Origin: Sphingomonadales bacterium UBA2369
GTDB taxonomy: Bacteria; Pseudomonadota; Alphaproteobacteria; Sphingomonadales; Sphingomonadaceae
Reading direction: 5' to 3'
Assembly (NCBI GenBank): GCA_002344055.1
Contig: DDTH01000019.1
Location: forward strand, 1 to 64,000
DNA length: 64,000 nt
Shown: positions 23,065 to 30,882 of the stretch, piece by piece
Layout of the letters: each line of letters begins with the position of its first letter
Position numbering within the stretch: the first letter of the stretch is position 1
Made by a program: the position numbers and the translations under genes
Notes under the pieces: generated by a model
Seen by the model: the letters and a program-made list of their open reading frames with translations, nothing else
The model's database searches: none
Told to the model about the DNA's origin: nothing

Positions 23065-23499
23065 TCAGGCGTCTTCGAACGAACTGGCGCCAGCTTCAGC
23101 GGCCGCGGCGTCCATCCACATCACTTCCCAGATGTGGCCGTCCGGATCCTCGAAGCTGCGGCCGTACATCATGCCGCCCATGTCCTGCTTCGGCGTCGGA
23201 TCCGCGACACCGCTGGCTCCGGTCGCATCCTCGACCATCTTGTCGACCGCCGCCGGACTCTCGGCGGAAAGCGCCAGCAGCACTTGCGCCACCTTGTGCG
23301 CGTCCGGAATCTCCTTGGCTGTGAAGGTCCGCCAGAAATCGTGGGTGAGCAGCATGACGTTCACCTCGTCGCTGAAGCGCATCATCGCCGCCGCCTCGTT
23401 GCTGAACTTCGGCTCGTTGACCGCGCCCACGGCGGCATAAAAGGATTTGGACCGCTCCAGATCGGTCACAGGCAGGTTCACGAAGATCATGCGGCTCAT
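23065..23499 (-). CDS. VOC family (glyoxalase-like) protein, first gene of the run
   Basis: A 144-aa single VOC domain: RMIFVNLPVTDLERSKSFYA at the start and SFEDPDGHIWEVMWMDAAAA at the end. The DPDGHIWE motif supplies the C-terminal Glu usually used as metal ligand in glyoxalase-type enzymes. It is the promoter-proximal gene of the eight-gene minus-strand run and diverges from the HxlR regulator across an 89-bp gap, so it is the most direct candidate target of that regulator. Confidence 0.88.
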   Translation of the reverse strand: MSRMIFVNLPVTDLERSKSFYAAVGAVNEPKFSNEAAAMMRFSDEVNVMLLTHDFWRTFTAKEIPDAHKVAQVLLALSAESPAAVDKMVEDATGASGVADPTPKQDMGGMMYGRSFEDPDGHIWEVMWMDAAAAEAGASSFEDA

Positions 23500-23571
23500 C
23501 TTTTCTCTCCCAAACTCTTGTCCGTGCCGACCGGCGTCGGCGAATCGGTCCTTGCGCTGGCTGCGCCCTTA

Positions 23572-23588
23572 GGTTACAAAAAGCAACC
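23572..23588. promoter_or_regulatory. Probable HxlR operator
   Basis: GGTTAC-AAAAA-GCAACC is a 6-5-6 inverted repeat with one mismatched pair, ending at the base before the HxlR start codon. The form GTTAC-N5-GTAAC is typical of HxlR-type sites. A second GTTACAAAAAG lies at 23594-23604, 21 bp (two helical turns) on, inside codons 2-6 of the regulator. This predicts autoregulation and control of the divergent VOC run. Confidence 0.6.
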
Positions 23589-24299
23589 ATGAAGTTACAA
23601 AAAGAGACGAGACGAACGGATTGGCCGGACAAGAAGCGTTATGACGATGCCTGCGCCGCGGCCCATGCGATGGACCTATTCGGCGAGCGGTGGGCCATGC
23701 CGGTGATGCGCGAATTGCTGCTGGGGCCACGCCGCTTCTCCGGCCTGAAAACGTCCCTGAACGGAATCAGTGCCAAGATGCTGACCGAAAGGCTGGAGGG
23801 GCTGGAGGCGGCCGGGATCCTCGTGAAGAAGAAGCTCCCGCCGCCCGCCTCCGTGCAGGTCTATGAACTGACCCGCTGGGGCTATGAGGCCGCGCCGATC
23901 TTCCAGGCGATGGGCCGCTGGGCGGTCCGTTCGCCGCGCCACGATCCGGGCCGGCCGTTCAGCCCGGTCTCGCTGATGCTCTCGCTGCGCACCATGTTCA
24001 GCGCGGATGCCGCCGGCGACTGGGCCGGCCGTCTCCAGCTCAGAATGCACAATGAGGATTATTTCTGGATCCGCGACCAAGGCGAGATCGCCATCGGCCG
24101 CGGCGCGATCGAGCGGCCGGACGTGCTGCTGACCGGTACCCCGCCCGCGATCGCCAGCATCGTCTACGGGAACCGCCCGCTCGACGACGCAATCGGCGCG
24201 GGCGATCTCGCCGTGGAAGGGGACCGTTCGCTGATCGAGCGCCTCCCCGCCTGCTTCCCGATGCCCGAAAAGACCTCCGCGCCCGAACGCCCCTCTTGA
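23589..24299 (+). CDS. HxlR-family transcriptional regulator with SCP2-like C-terminal domain
   Basis: A 236-aa protein. Residues about 20-110 are an HxlR/MarR-like winged helix (DACAAAHAMDLFGERWAMPV, RRFSGLKTSLNGISAKMLTE, LTRWGYEAAPIF), including the near-N-terminal Cys23 used for redox or electrophile sensing in relatives. The remaining 120 residues resemble a sterol-carrier-protein-2-like ligand domain (QLRMHNEDYFWIRDQGEIAI, VLLTGTPPAIASIVYG), suggesting a hydrophobic effector. It is divergent from the VOC/DUF1428/GST run and has a palindrome at its start. Control of that run is inferred, not shown. Confidence 0.9.
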   Translation: MKLQKETRRTDWPDKKRYDDACAAAHAMDLFGERWAMPVMRELLLGPRRFSGLKTSLNGISAKMLTERLEGLEAAGILVKKKLPPPASVQVYELTRWGYEAAPIFQAMGRWAVRSPRHDPGRPFSPVSLMLSLRTMFSADAAGDWAGRLQLRMHNEDYFWIRDQGEIAIGRGAIERPDVLLTGTPPAIASIVYGNRPLDDAIGAGDLAVEGDRSLIERLPACFPMPEKTSAPERPS

Positions 24300-24362
24300 T
24301 CGTTGCGGCGGGAAGGGTGAGCCTATAGGCAGCCCGACGATCTCTTTTCCCGCGAGTTTCCC

Positions 24363-25367
24363 ATGGCCAGCCTGCCCAACGTCAATCCCGACAGCCGTTC
24401 CTCGACCGTGATGGACGCGCCGGACCAGATGAGACAAGTCCGCGAGCTGTTCGGCATCGACAGCGATCTCGAAGTCCCGGCTTTCTCCGAAGCCGACGAG
24501 CGCGTGCCCGATCTCGATCCGGCCTACGTCTTCGATCGCGACACCACGCTCGCCATCTGCGCCGGCTTCGCGAAGAATCGCCGCGTGATGATCCAGGGCT
24601 ATCACGGCACCGGCAAATCGACCCATATCGAGCAGGTCGCCGCCCGCCTGAACTGGCCGCTCGTCCGCATCAATCTGGACGCGCATGTCAGCCGCATTGA
24701 CCTGATCGGCCGCGACGCGATCGTGCTGAAGGACGGCCAGCAGGTCACCGAATTCCGGGAAGGCCTCCTCCCCTGGGCGCTGCAGACCCCGACAGCCCTG
24801 GTGTTCGACGAATATGATGCCGGCCGTCCGGACGTGATGTTCGTCATCCAGCGCGTGCTGGAGGCCGAAGGCAAGCTGACCCTGCTCGACCAGAACCGGG
24901 TGATCCGCCCCAACCCCTGGTTCCGCCTGTTCGCCACCACCAACACGATCGGCCTCGGCGACACGACCGGCCTCTATCACGGCACCCAGCAGATCAATCA
25001 GGGCCAGATGGACCGCTGGAACATCGTCGTCACCCTCAACTATCTCCCCGCCGAGACCGAGGCGCGCATCGTCCTCGCCAAGTCCGGCGAATATGACCAT
25101 GAGGGCGGCCGCGAGGAGGTCGAGCGGATGGTGAAGGTCGCGGACCTCACCCGCCGCGGCTTCATGAACGGCGACATCTCCACCGTGATGAGTCCGCGCA
25201 CGGTGATCAGCTGGGCCCAGAACACCCTGATCTTCGGCGACGTCGGCTTCGCCTTCCGCCTCACCTTCCTGAACAAGTGCGACGAGGCGGAGCGGCCGGT
25301 CGTGGCGGAATATTATCAGCGCGTGTTCGGCAAGGATCTGCCCGAGAGCATTGCCGCGAAGGCCTGA
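24363..25367 (+). CDS. cobS: CobS-like AAA+ ATPase (cobaltochelatase subunit homologue)
   Basis: A 334-aa MoxR/CobS-type AAA+ protein: Walker A GYHGTGKST at about 79-87, Walker B TALVFDEYDAGRPD, sensor 1 FATTNTIGLGD and the arginine-rich second half. In aerobic B12 synthesis CobS forms a hexamer with CobT and drives CobN to insert cobalt into hydrogenobyrinic acid diamide. Neither cobN nor any cob biosynthesis gene is present here, so the pair may serve another metal-insertion or protein-remodelling job. Its partner gene (26818-28644) lies on the same strand, separated by two minus-strand genes. The N-terminal CobS leader (RELFGIDSDLEVPAFSEAD) is intact. Confidence 0.9.
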   Translation: MASLPNVNPDSRSSTVMDAPDQMRQVRELFGIDSDLEVPAFSEADERVPDLDPAYVFDRDTTLAICAGFAKNRRVMIQGYHGTGKSTHIEQVAARLNWPLVRINLDAHVSRIDLIGRDAIVLKDGQQVTEFREGLLPWALQTPTALVFDEYDAGRPDVMFVIQRVLEAEGKLTLLDQNRVIRPNPWFRLFATTNTIGLGDTTGLYHGTQQINQGQMDRWNIVVTLNYLPAETEARIVLAKSGEYDHEGGREEVERMVKVADLTRRGFMNGDISTVMSPRTVISWAQNTLIFGDVGFAFRLTFLNKCDEAERPVVAEYYQRVFGKDLPESIAAKA

Positions 25368-25368
25368 C

Positions 25369-25506
25369 CTAGAAGGAAAAGCCGCACATCATCGCGAACT
25401 GGTTGAGCCAGACGAGCGGCCCCGTCCCGGTCCACAGCCAGGCGCCCGCCACCGCGATCAAAGCGAACGCCCCGAGCGCCAGCAGATCCTGCCGCCAGCG
25501 CCTCAT
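25369..25506 (-). CDS. 45-aa membrane microprotein coupled to the MFS transporter
   Basis: MRRWRQDLLALGAFALIAVA followed by GAWLWTGTGPLVWLNQFAMM and CGFSF: a basic N-terminus and one or two short hydrophobic segments. Its ATG overlaps the MFS stop codon (ATGA), so it can only be translated as the second gene of that operon, and it ends one base after the stop codon of convergent cobS. Small membrane subunits or modulators of transporters have this arrangement, but I recognise no homologue. Confidence 0.6.
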   Translation of the reverse strand: MRRWRQDLLALGAFALIAVAGAWLWTGTGPLVWLNQFAMMCGFSF

Positions 25507-26699
25507 GCCGGCCTGAGCCTTGCCACCGGCCGGTCGTTGATCGGCAGATGCACCAGAGCCGCGAACAGGCCCAATGCGATCGACATCGCCCAGGCCGCGT
25601 CATAGCTGCCCATCCGGTCGTAGAGCAGGCCCGCCAGCCAGGCGCCGAAGAAGCTGCCGACCTGATGGCTCAGGAAGACGATGCCGTAGAGCATCGACAG
25701 ATAGCGCATGCCGAATATCTGCCCGACAATGCCACTCGTCAGCGGCACCGTGCCGAGCCACAAAAAACCCATCGCCGAGGCGAAGACCAGGGCGCTGGTC
25801 TGGCTGAGCGGCACCAGCAGGAAGGCGACGATCACCACCGATCGCACGGCATAGAGTCCGGCCAGCACATATTTCTGCCGCAGCAAGTCCCCGGCCCGCC
25901 CGAACACGTAGGAGCCGAGGATGTTGAACAGCCCGACCAGAGCCAGCACCTGCGCGCCGATCGCCACGCCGAGGCCGTGATCGTTCAAATAAGCGGGCAG
26001 ATGCGTGGCGATGAAGGCGATGTGGAAGCCGCAGACGAAGAAGCCGGCATTGAGCAGCCAATAGCCGCGATGCCCCGCCGCCTCGCGCAAAGCGGCGGCG
26101 AGCGTCTGGTCGCTTTCCGGCCCGTCCGCAGCGGCTGAAACCGGCCGCCCGGCGACCCCGATGGCCAGCAGCGCGCACAAAGCCACCATCGCCGCCATCA
26201 CCCAAAGCGTCGCCTGCCAGCCAATGTCGCCGAGCAGCCAGGCTGCCAGCGGCACCACCAGAAACTGGCCGAGCGAGCCGCCCGCGGTGACGATGCCGAA
26301 CGCGCTGCTGCGCCGCTCCGGGCTAACCACTCGCCCGACCGCGCCGAGCACGACGACGAAGGTGGTCGCCGATTGCGCCATGCCGATCAGCAGGCCGAAG
26401 CTCAGGTAAAGGCCGAACGCATTGCTCGCGAGCGCAGCGCCCACCAGTCCGGCGGCATAGAGCAATGCCCCGCCCAGCACGACGCGCCCGGCGCCATATT
26501 TGTCGGCCAGCGCGCCGACGAACGGCTGCACCAGCCCGAACAGCAGATTCTGCAGCGCCAGCGCCAGCCCGAACTCGGCCCGGCCGATGCCGATGTCCGC
26601 ATTCATCGGCGGCAGGAACAGGCCGAAACTCTGCCGCACGCCCATCGCCAGCGTCACGATCACCGCCCCGCACAGCAATACGATCGCAGGCCGTTTCAT
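25503..26699 (-). CDS. Major facilitator superfamily transporter
   Basis: A 398-aa inner-membrane protein with about 12 hydrophobic segments in two six-helix halves; GALADKYGAGRVVLGG is the MFS loop 2-3 motif (D-x5-R) and a related GRAGDLLRQKYVLAG sits at loop 8-9. The overall look (FGLFLPPMNADIGIGRAEFG near the start) fits the monocarboxylate/oxalate-formate-antiporter-like group, but the substrate is not readable. ATG 26699 gives a short basic N-terminus; ATG 26711 is possible. It lies on the opposite strand between cobS and cobT and is followed by a 45-aa gene through an ATGA overlap. Confidence 0.86.
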   Translation of the reverse strand: MKRPAIVLLCGAVIVTLAMGVRQSFGLFLPPMNADIGIGRAEFGLALALQNLLFGLVQPFVGALADKYGAGRVVLGGALLYAAGLVGAALASNAFGLYLSFGLLIGMAQSATTFVVVLGAVGRVVSPERRSSAFGIVTAGGSLGQFLVVPLAAWLLGDIGWQATLWVMAAMVALCALLAIGVAGRPVSAAADGPESDQTLAAALREAAGHRGYWLLNAGFFVCGFHIAFIATHLPAYLNDHGLGVAIGAQVLALVGLFNILGSYVFGRAGDLLRQKYVLAGLYAVRSVVIVAFLLVPLSQTSALVFASAMGFLWLGTVPLTSGIVGQIFGMRYLSMLYGIVFLSHQVGSFFGAWLAGLLYDRMGSYDAAWAMSIALGLFAALVHLPINDRPVARLRPA

Positions 26700-26749
26700 T
26701 CTGCTACCCATTTTCGCCCGATGCGCCCGGTGGCGGCGCCGGGTCAAGT

Positions 26750-26782
26750 CAGCTTCAAGCCAGCTTCAAGCCAGCTTAAGGC
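26750..26782. repeat. Three tandem 11-bp repeats between the MFS and cobT-like genes
   Basis: CAGCTTCAAGC (26750-26760), CAGCTTCAAGC (26761-26771) and CAGCTTAAGGC (26772-26782) follow head to tail with a period of one helical turn. They occupy the 118-bp divergent promoter region, 36 bp before the cobT-like ATG. They may be a regulator array or simple-repeat expansion. Confidence 0.7.
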
Positions 26783-26817
26783 TTGCATCGCCACCCTTGA
26801 TCCGCACATCAGCCCGC

Positions 26818-28644
26818 ATGGCCGAGCGCGACTCCCCCGTCGAAACCTTCCGGCACGCGCTCGCCAGCGCGACGCGGGCGCTTGCGGGCGAGCCGGAGGC
26901 CGAGGTCAGCTTCACCAGCGACAATCCGTCCGCGCAGGGCAAGAGCATCAAGGCGCCGATGCCGGGCCGGGCCATGTCCGCCCGCGACGTGGCCGAGGCG
27001 CGCGGTTTCGCCGATGCCGCCGCGCTGAAGCTCAGGCACCACGACCCCAAGCTGCACGCGCGCAGCCAGCCCGCCGACGAAGTCGCCCGCGCCGTGTTTG
27101 ACGCGGCCGAGCAGGCGCGGGTCGAGGCGCTGGGCGCGCGGGCGATGGAGGGGGTGCGCGCCAATCTCGATCAGCTCGCCGAAATGCGGCTGCGCACCGA
27201 TCCGCTGGTCCGCGCCCGCAGCCGCGAAGAAGTGCCGCTGTCCAGCGCCGTCGGCCTGCTCGTCCGCCAGCGCCTGACCGGTCAGGCCCCGCCGGAAGCC
27301 GCGAAGGCCGGCCTGAAGTTCGTCGCCGACTGGATCGAGGACAAGGCCGGCGCCGATCTTGATGCCCTCGCACTCGCGCTCGACGATCAGCGCGCCTTCG
27401 CCGATCTGGTCGGCAAGATGCTCCGCGACCTCGAACTGGTCGAGAATCTGCCCCCGGCCGACGATCCCACCGACGGCGGCGACGAGGATGAAGGCGGCGA
27501 CAGCGAGACCGAAGGCGACGACGATGCCGACGGCGAGAGCGAAGCGGGCGGCGAGGCAGAGATTCGGGGTCAGGCCGAGGATGAGGAAGGCGAAGCCGAC
27601 GATGACGGCTCGTCGACCGACCAGGAATATGACGAAGGCGAGAGCAGCCCCGGCGACGACAATGAATCGGGCATCATGCCGACTCGCCCGAACCGGCCGC
27701 TCTCCGATCTGCCGCCGCAATTCGACTACAAGGTCTTCACCACCCGCTTCGACGAGGTGATCAGCGCCGCCGATCTGTGCGACGAGGAGGAACTGACCCG
27801 GCTGCGCGCCTATCTCGATCAGCAGCTCGTCCATCTGCAATCCGCCGTCACCAAGCTCGCCAACCGGCTGCAGCGCCGGCTGATGGCGCAGCAATCGCGC
27901 TCCTGGGCGTTCGATCAGGAGGAAGGGTTGCTCGATTCGGCACGGCTCGCCCGCATCGTCATCGATCCCACCCGCTCGCTCTCCTACAAGGTCGAGAAGG
28001 ACACCGAATTCCGCGACACGATCGTCACCCTGCTGATCGACAATTCAGGCTCGATGCGCGGCCGGCCCATCTCCATTGCCGCGATCAGCGCCGACATCCT
28101 CGCCCGCACGCTGGAGCGCTGCGGCGTGAAGGTGGAAATATTGGGCTTCACCACCCGCGCCTGGAAGGGCGGGCAGGCGCGCGAGACCTGGCTCAGCGAG
28201 GGCCGCCCGCCGACCCCGGGCCGCCTCAACGACCTGCGCCACATCGTCTACAAGCAGGCCGACGACCCCTGGCGCCGCGCCCGCAAGAATCTCGGCCTGA
28301 TGATGCGCGAAGGGCTGCTGAAGGAGAATATCGACGGCGAGGCGCTCTTGTGGGCGCACAACCGCCTGATGGCCCGCCCCGAGGAGCGCCGCATCCTCAT
28401 GGTGATCAGCGACGGCGCCCCGGTCGACGATTCGACGCTCAGCGTGAACAGCGGCACCTATTTGGAACGCCATCTGCGCCAGATGATCGGCTGGATCGAA
28501 TCCCGCTCGCCGGTCGAACTGATCGCGATCGGCATCGGCCATGACGTCACCCGCTATTATGCCCGCGCGGTGACCATCATGGACGCCGAACAGCTTGGGG
28601 GCACGATCATCGAGCAACTCGCCGCTCTGTTCGAAACACCCTGA
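26818..28644 (+). CDS. cobT: CobT-like VWA protein (cobaltochelatase subunit homologue)
   Basis: A 608-aa protein. Residues about 1-210 are helical (CobT N-terminal domain), about 215-290 a very acidic linker (repeated Asp/Glu/Gly/Ser runs), and about 300-608 the CobT C-terminal/VWA part with the MIDAS motif DNSGSM (LLIDNSGSMRGRPI) and MVISDGAPVDDSTLS. It would couple the AAA+ CobS ring to a metal-inserting or other client subunit. The ATG at 26818 starts the conserved region directly; no strong ribosome-binding site is visible. cobT next to a phytase-like esterase and rpmB is a familiar sphingomonad order. Confidence 0.9.
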   Translation: MAERDSPVETFRHALASATRALAGEPEAEVSFTSDNPSAQGKSIKAPMPGRAMSARDVAEARGFADAAALKLRHHDPKLHARSQPADEVARAVFDAAEQARVEALGARAMEGVRANLDQLAEMRLRTDPLVRARSREEVPLSSAVGLLVRQRLTGQAPPEAAKAGLKFVADWIEDKAGADLDALALALDDQRAFADLVGKMLRDLELVENLPPADDPTDGGDEDEGGDSETEGDDDADGESEAGGEAEIRGQAEDEEGEADDDGSSTDQEYDEGESSPGDDNESGIMPTRPNRPLSDLPPQFDYKVFTTRFDEVISAADLCDEEELTRLRAYLDQQLVHLQSAVTKLANRLQRRLMAQQSRSWAFDQEEGLLDSARLARIVIDPTRSLSYKVEKDTEFRDTIVTLLIDNSGSMRGRPISIAAISADILARTLERCGVKVEILGFTTRAWKGGQARETWLSEGRPPTPGRLNDLRHIVYKQADDPWRRARKNLGLMMREGLLKENIDGEALLWAHNRLMARPEERRILMVISDGAPVDDSTLSVNSGTYLERHLRQMIGWIESRSPVELIAIGIGHDVTRYYARAVTIMDAEQLGGTIIEQLAALFETP

Positions 28645-28648
28645 GCCG

Positions 28649-29617
28649 ATGCGCCGTCTCGCCCGCGCGAGCGCGGCCTTGCTTGCTTTCCTCCTGCTCG
28701 CCACGCCGGCCCCGCCCGTGCCCCCGCCCGGCCCCGGCGAGCAAGCGGTCGCGCGCCTCACGGCTGAGCCGGTGCCGCTCAATCCGGACGATCCGGCGCA
28801 GACGAATCTCGGTCCCTTGCGCTATCTGGGCGGCTGGAAGCTCACCAGCGACGACCGCCGCTTCGGCGCCATCTCCGGCCTGGCGGTCGATGGCGACCGG
28901 CTGCTGGCCTTGAGCGATCAGGGCATCCTCTTCCGCTTCGCGCCGCCGCCCACCGGCAACAACGTCGAGATCATACCCCTGATCGAAGGTCCTGGCGCGC
29001 GCGGCAGCAAGGCCGATCGCGACAGCGAATCCCTGGTCCTGCACGACGGCCGCATCTGGATCGGCTATGAGAACAGCAATCAGATCTGGCGCTACCGGCT
29101 CGGCGATTTCGCGGCCGAAGCCCATCACCGCCCCGACGCGATGCGCCGCTGGTCCGGCAATCGCGGCGCCGAAAGCTTGGTCCGCCTGAGCGACGGCCGC
29201 TTCCTGGCGATTCGCGAGGATGTCGATGACGAGGGGTTGAGCGACGCTGTGCTGTTCGCCGGCGATCCCGCCGAACCCGGCACGGCCGCGACCCGGTTCA
29301 AGGTCGATCCGCCGCCGCAATTTCGCTTCACCGATGCGGCGCAATTGCCCGATGGCCGGTTGCTGCTGCTGGCCCGCAGCGTCGGGCTGCTGAGCGGCTG
29401 GACCGGGCGGCTGATGCTGGCCGAGCTACCGGCCGGAGATGTCCGGCAAATGCCTGTGCGCGAGATCGCGGCGTTCGAATCGCCGCTCACCCGCGACAAT
29501 CTGGAAGGGCTGGCGGTGGCGCAGGAGGATGGCCGCACGATCATCTGGATCGCGTCGGACGACAATCTGTTCGGCCTTCAGCGCACCTTGCTGCTGAAGT
29601 TCGAATGGCTGGGGTGA
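28649..29617 (+). CDS. Esterase-like activity of phytase family protein
   Basis: A 322-aa exported protein: signal peptide MRRLARASAALLAFLLLATP and a Pro-rich linker, then a beta-propeller-like chain with GAISGLAVDGDRLLALSDQG, SLVLHDGRIWIGYENSNQIW, RGAESLVRLSDGRFLAIRED and DNLEGLAVAQEDGRTIIWIA. These blade repeats match the phytase-like/esterase-like domain (PF13449); whether it hydrolyses phosphate esters in this host is unknown. The ATG is 4 bp after the cobT stop. A strong bidirectional terminator follows directly. Confidence 0.88.
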   Translation: MRRLARASAALLAFLLLATPAPPVPPPGPGEQAVARLTAEPVPLNPDDPAQTNLGPLRYLGGWKLTSDDRRFGAISGLAVDGDRLLALSDQGILFRFAPPPTGNNVEIIPLIEGPGARGSKADRDSESLVLHDGRIWIGYENSNQIWRYRLGDFAAEAHHRPDAMRRWSGNRGAESLVRLSDGRFLAIREDVDDEGLSDAVLFAGDPAEPGTAATRFKVDPPPQFRFTDAAQLPDGRLLLLARSVGLLSGWTGRLMLAELPAGDVRQMPVREIAAFESPLTRDNLEGLAVAQEDGRTIIWIASDDNLFGLQRTLLLKFEWLG

Positions 29618-29620
29618 AAG

Positions 29621-29670
29621 AAAAAGGGCCACCCCCGCCCCTCCGTGAAGGGGGGCGGGGGTGGCCCTTC
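29621..29670. terminator. Bidirectional terminator between the phytase-like gene and rpmB
   Basis: GGGCCACCCCCGCCCC and GGGGCGGGGGTGGCCC form a near-perfect stem of about 16 bp around TCCGTGAAGG. The minus strand ends CCCTTTTTCTTT after rpmB; the plus strand ends CCCTTCTTGCTTT. It serves both convergent genes. Confidence 0.9.
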
Positions 29671-29680
29671 TTGCTTTGGC

Positions 29681-29980
29681 TTAGGCCGCGGCCTGCTCGG
29701 TGGCGGCCTTCTTGGCGATCTCGCGCTTCAGGCGGCGAACGCGCAGGCTCAGCTTGTCGTCGGCCGTCTTGGCCAGCCAATTGTCGAGGCCACCGACATG
29801 CTCGACCGAACGCAGGCCGTGCGTCGAAACCTTCAGCTTCACGCCGCGGCCGAGCGAATCGGAGATCAGGGTCACGTTCTGCAGGTTCGGCAGGAACGTC
29901 CGCTTGGTCTTGTTGTTCGCGTGCGAAACGTTGTTACCCACCAGCCGGCCCTTGCCGGTCAGCTCGCAAATGCGCGCCAT
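29681..29980 (-). CDS. rpmB: 50S ribosomal protein L28
   Basis: A 99-aa protein. The N-terminus MARICELTGKGRLVGNNVSH, NNKTKRTFLPNLQ and the central SLGRGVKLKVSTHGLRSVE are diagnostic of L28. The C-terminal helix (LSLRVRRLKREIAKKAATEQ) is the usual alphaproteobacterial extension. The two Cys pairs of zinc-binding L28 are absent, so this is the zinc-independent form. Monocistronic, with a terminator 11 bp after the stop. Confidence 0.97.
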   Translation of the reverse strand: MARICELTGKGRLVGNNVSHANNKTKRTFLPNLQNVTLISDSLGRGVKLKVSTHGLRSVEHVGGLDNWLAKTADDKLSLRVRRLKREIAKKAATEQAAA

Positions 29981-30178
29981 GATCTCTACTCTTCTATTGG
30001 ATGTGACGGCCACCCGAAGGTGCCCGGAAACCGGGGGCGCATAGCGAGAGGGGGCTACAGCGTCAACCCGTGAGGCCCTGACGCGCAGCCGAAAACAGAG
30101 TCCGAACAGATCGTTGCGCCACTGCAACCGATCCGCCATGCACTCGTTGACGGGCCGAAACCAGATTGGAGACGCATC

Positions 30179-30409
30179 ATGCTTCGCACTGTTCTGCTTG
30201 TCGTCGCCCTGCTCATCATCGTCGCCATCGGCCTGGTCTATACCGGCGTGCTGGGCCTCCAGCAGAAGGATGACGGCTCGGTGAAGGTCACCACCAACTC
30301 GGTCGAGTTCACCACTGAGCCGCGCACCGTCCAGGTCCCCGTGGTCCGCACCGTGCCGAACGAACCGGCGGCTGAAGCTCCGGCGCCCGCGCCCGCCAAC
30401 GGCCAGTAA
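30179..30409 (+). CDS. Small single-pass membrane protein
   Basis: A 76-aa protein: transmembrane helix at about 4-25 (TVLLVVALLIIVAIGLVYTG), then a hydrophilic tail with alternating Val/Thr (SVKVTTNSVEFTTEPRTVQV) and a Pro/Ala-rich C-terminus, probably periplasmic. It is preceded by GGAGACGCATC and followed 16 bp on by tadA. No domain recognised; similar short open frames upstream of tadA occur in sphingomonads, but I cannot name a family. Confidence 0.65.
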   Translation: MLRTVLLVVALLIIVAIGLVYTGVLGLQQKDDGSVKVTTNSVEFTTEPRTVQVPVVRTVPNEPAAEAPAPAPANGQ

Positions 30410-30425
30410 GGACGAACGCGCTCGC

Positions 30426-30881
30426 ATGGCCTTCCCCCTGCCGGAGCCCATGCGGCGCGCCCTCGACGAAGCTCAGGCCGCCGCCGCCGCCGGGGAAGTC
30501 CCGGTCGGCGCGGTGGTCATGCGCGGCGGCGACATGGTCGCGGTCACCCGCAACGCAATGCGCGCGGCCCGCGACCCCACCGCCCATGCCGAGATGGAGG
30601 CCCTGCGCGCCGCCGCAGCCGCGCTCGGCACCGAGCGGCTGGACGGATGCGACCTCTGGGTCAGCCTCGAACCCTGCGCGATGTGCGCCGGCGCGATCGC
30701 CCTCGCCCGCATCCGCCGCCTCTATTTCGCCGCGCCCGATCCGAAGGGCGGCGCCATCCTCCACGGCCCGCGCCTGTTCACCCAGCCGACATGCCACCAC
30801 GCGCCGGATGTCTATCCCGGTATCGGCGAGGAGGAAGCGGCGGCGATGCTGCGGGCATTTTTCCGGGTGAGGCGGACCTAA
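30426..30881 (+). CDS. tadA: tRNA adenosine(34) deaminase
   Basis: A 151-aa zinc enzyme converting wobble adenosine to inosine in tRNA-Arg(ACG). It carries the cytidine-deaminase-fold motifs HAE (PTAHAEMEAL; His ligand plus proton-shuttling Glu) and PCAMCAGA (two Cys ligands), with the usual RIRRLYFAAPDPKGGA after. Length and order match TadA; the unlikely alternative is guanine or cytosine deaminase. A large palindromic repeat begins 2 bp after the stop. Confidence 0.95.
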   Translation: MAFPLPEPMRRALDEAQAAAAAGEVPVGAVVMRGGDMVAVTRNAMRAARDPTAHAEMEALRAAAAALGTERLDGCDLWVSLEPCAMCAGAIALARIRRLYFAAPDPKGGAILHGPRLFTQPTCHHAPDVYPGIGEEEAAAMLRAFFRVRRT

Positions 30882-30882
30882 G

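Noticed and set aside
26750..26782. CRISPR-like array
   Set aside because: Eleven-bp units without spacers; not a CRISPR. No CRISPR repeats or cas genes were seen in the window.
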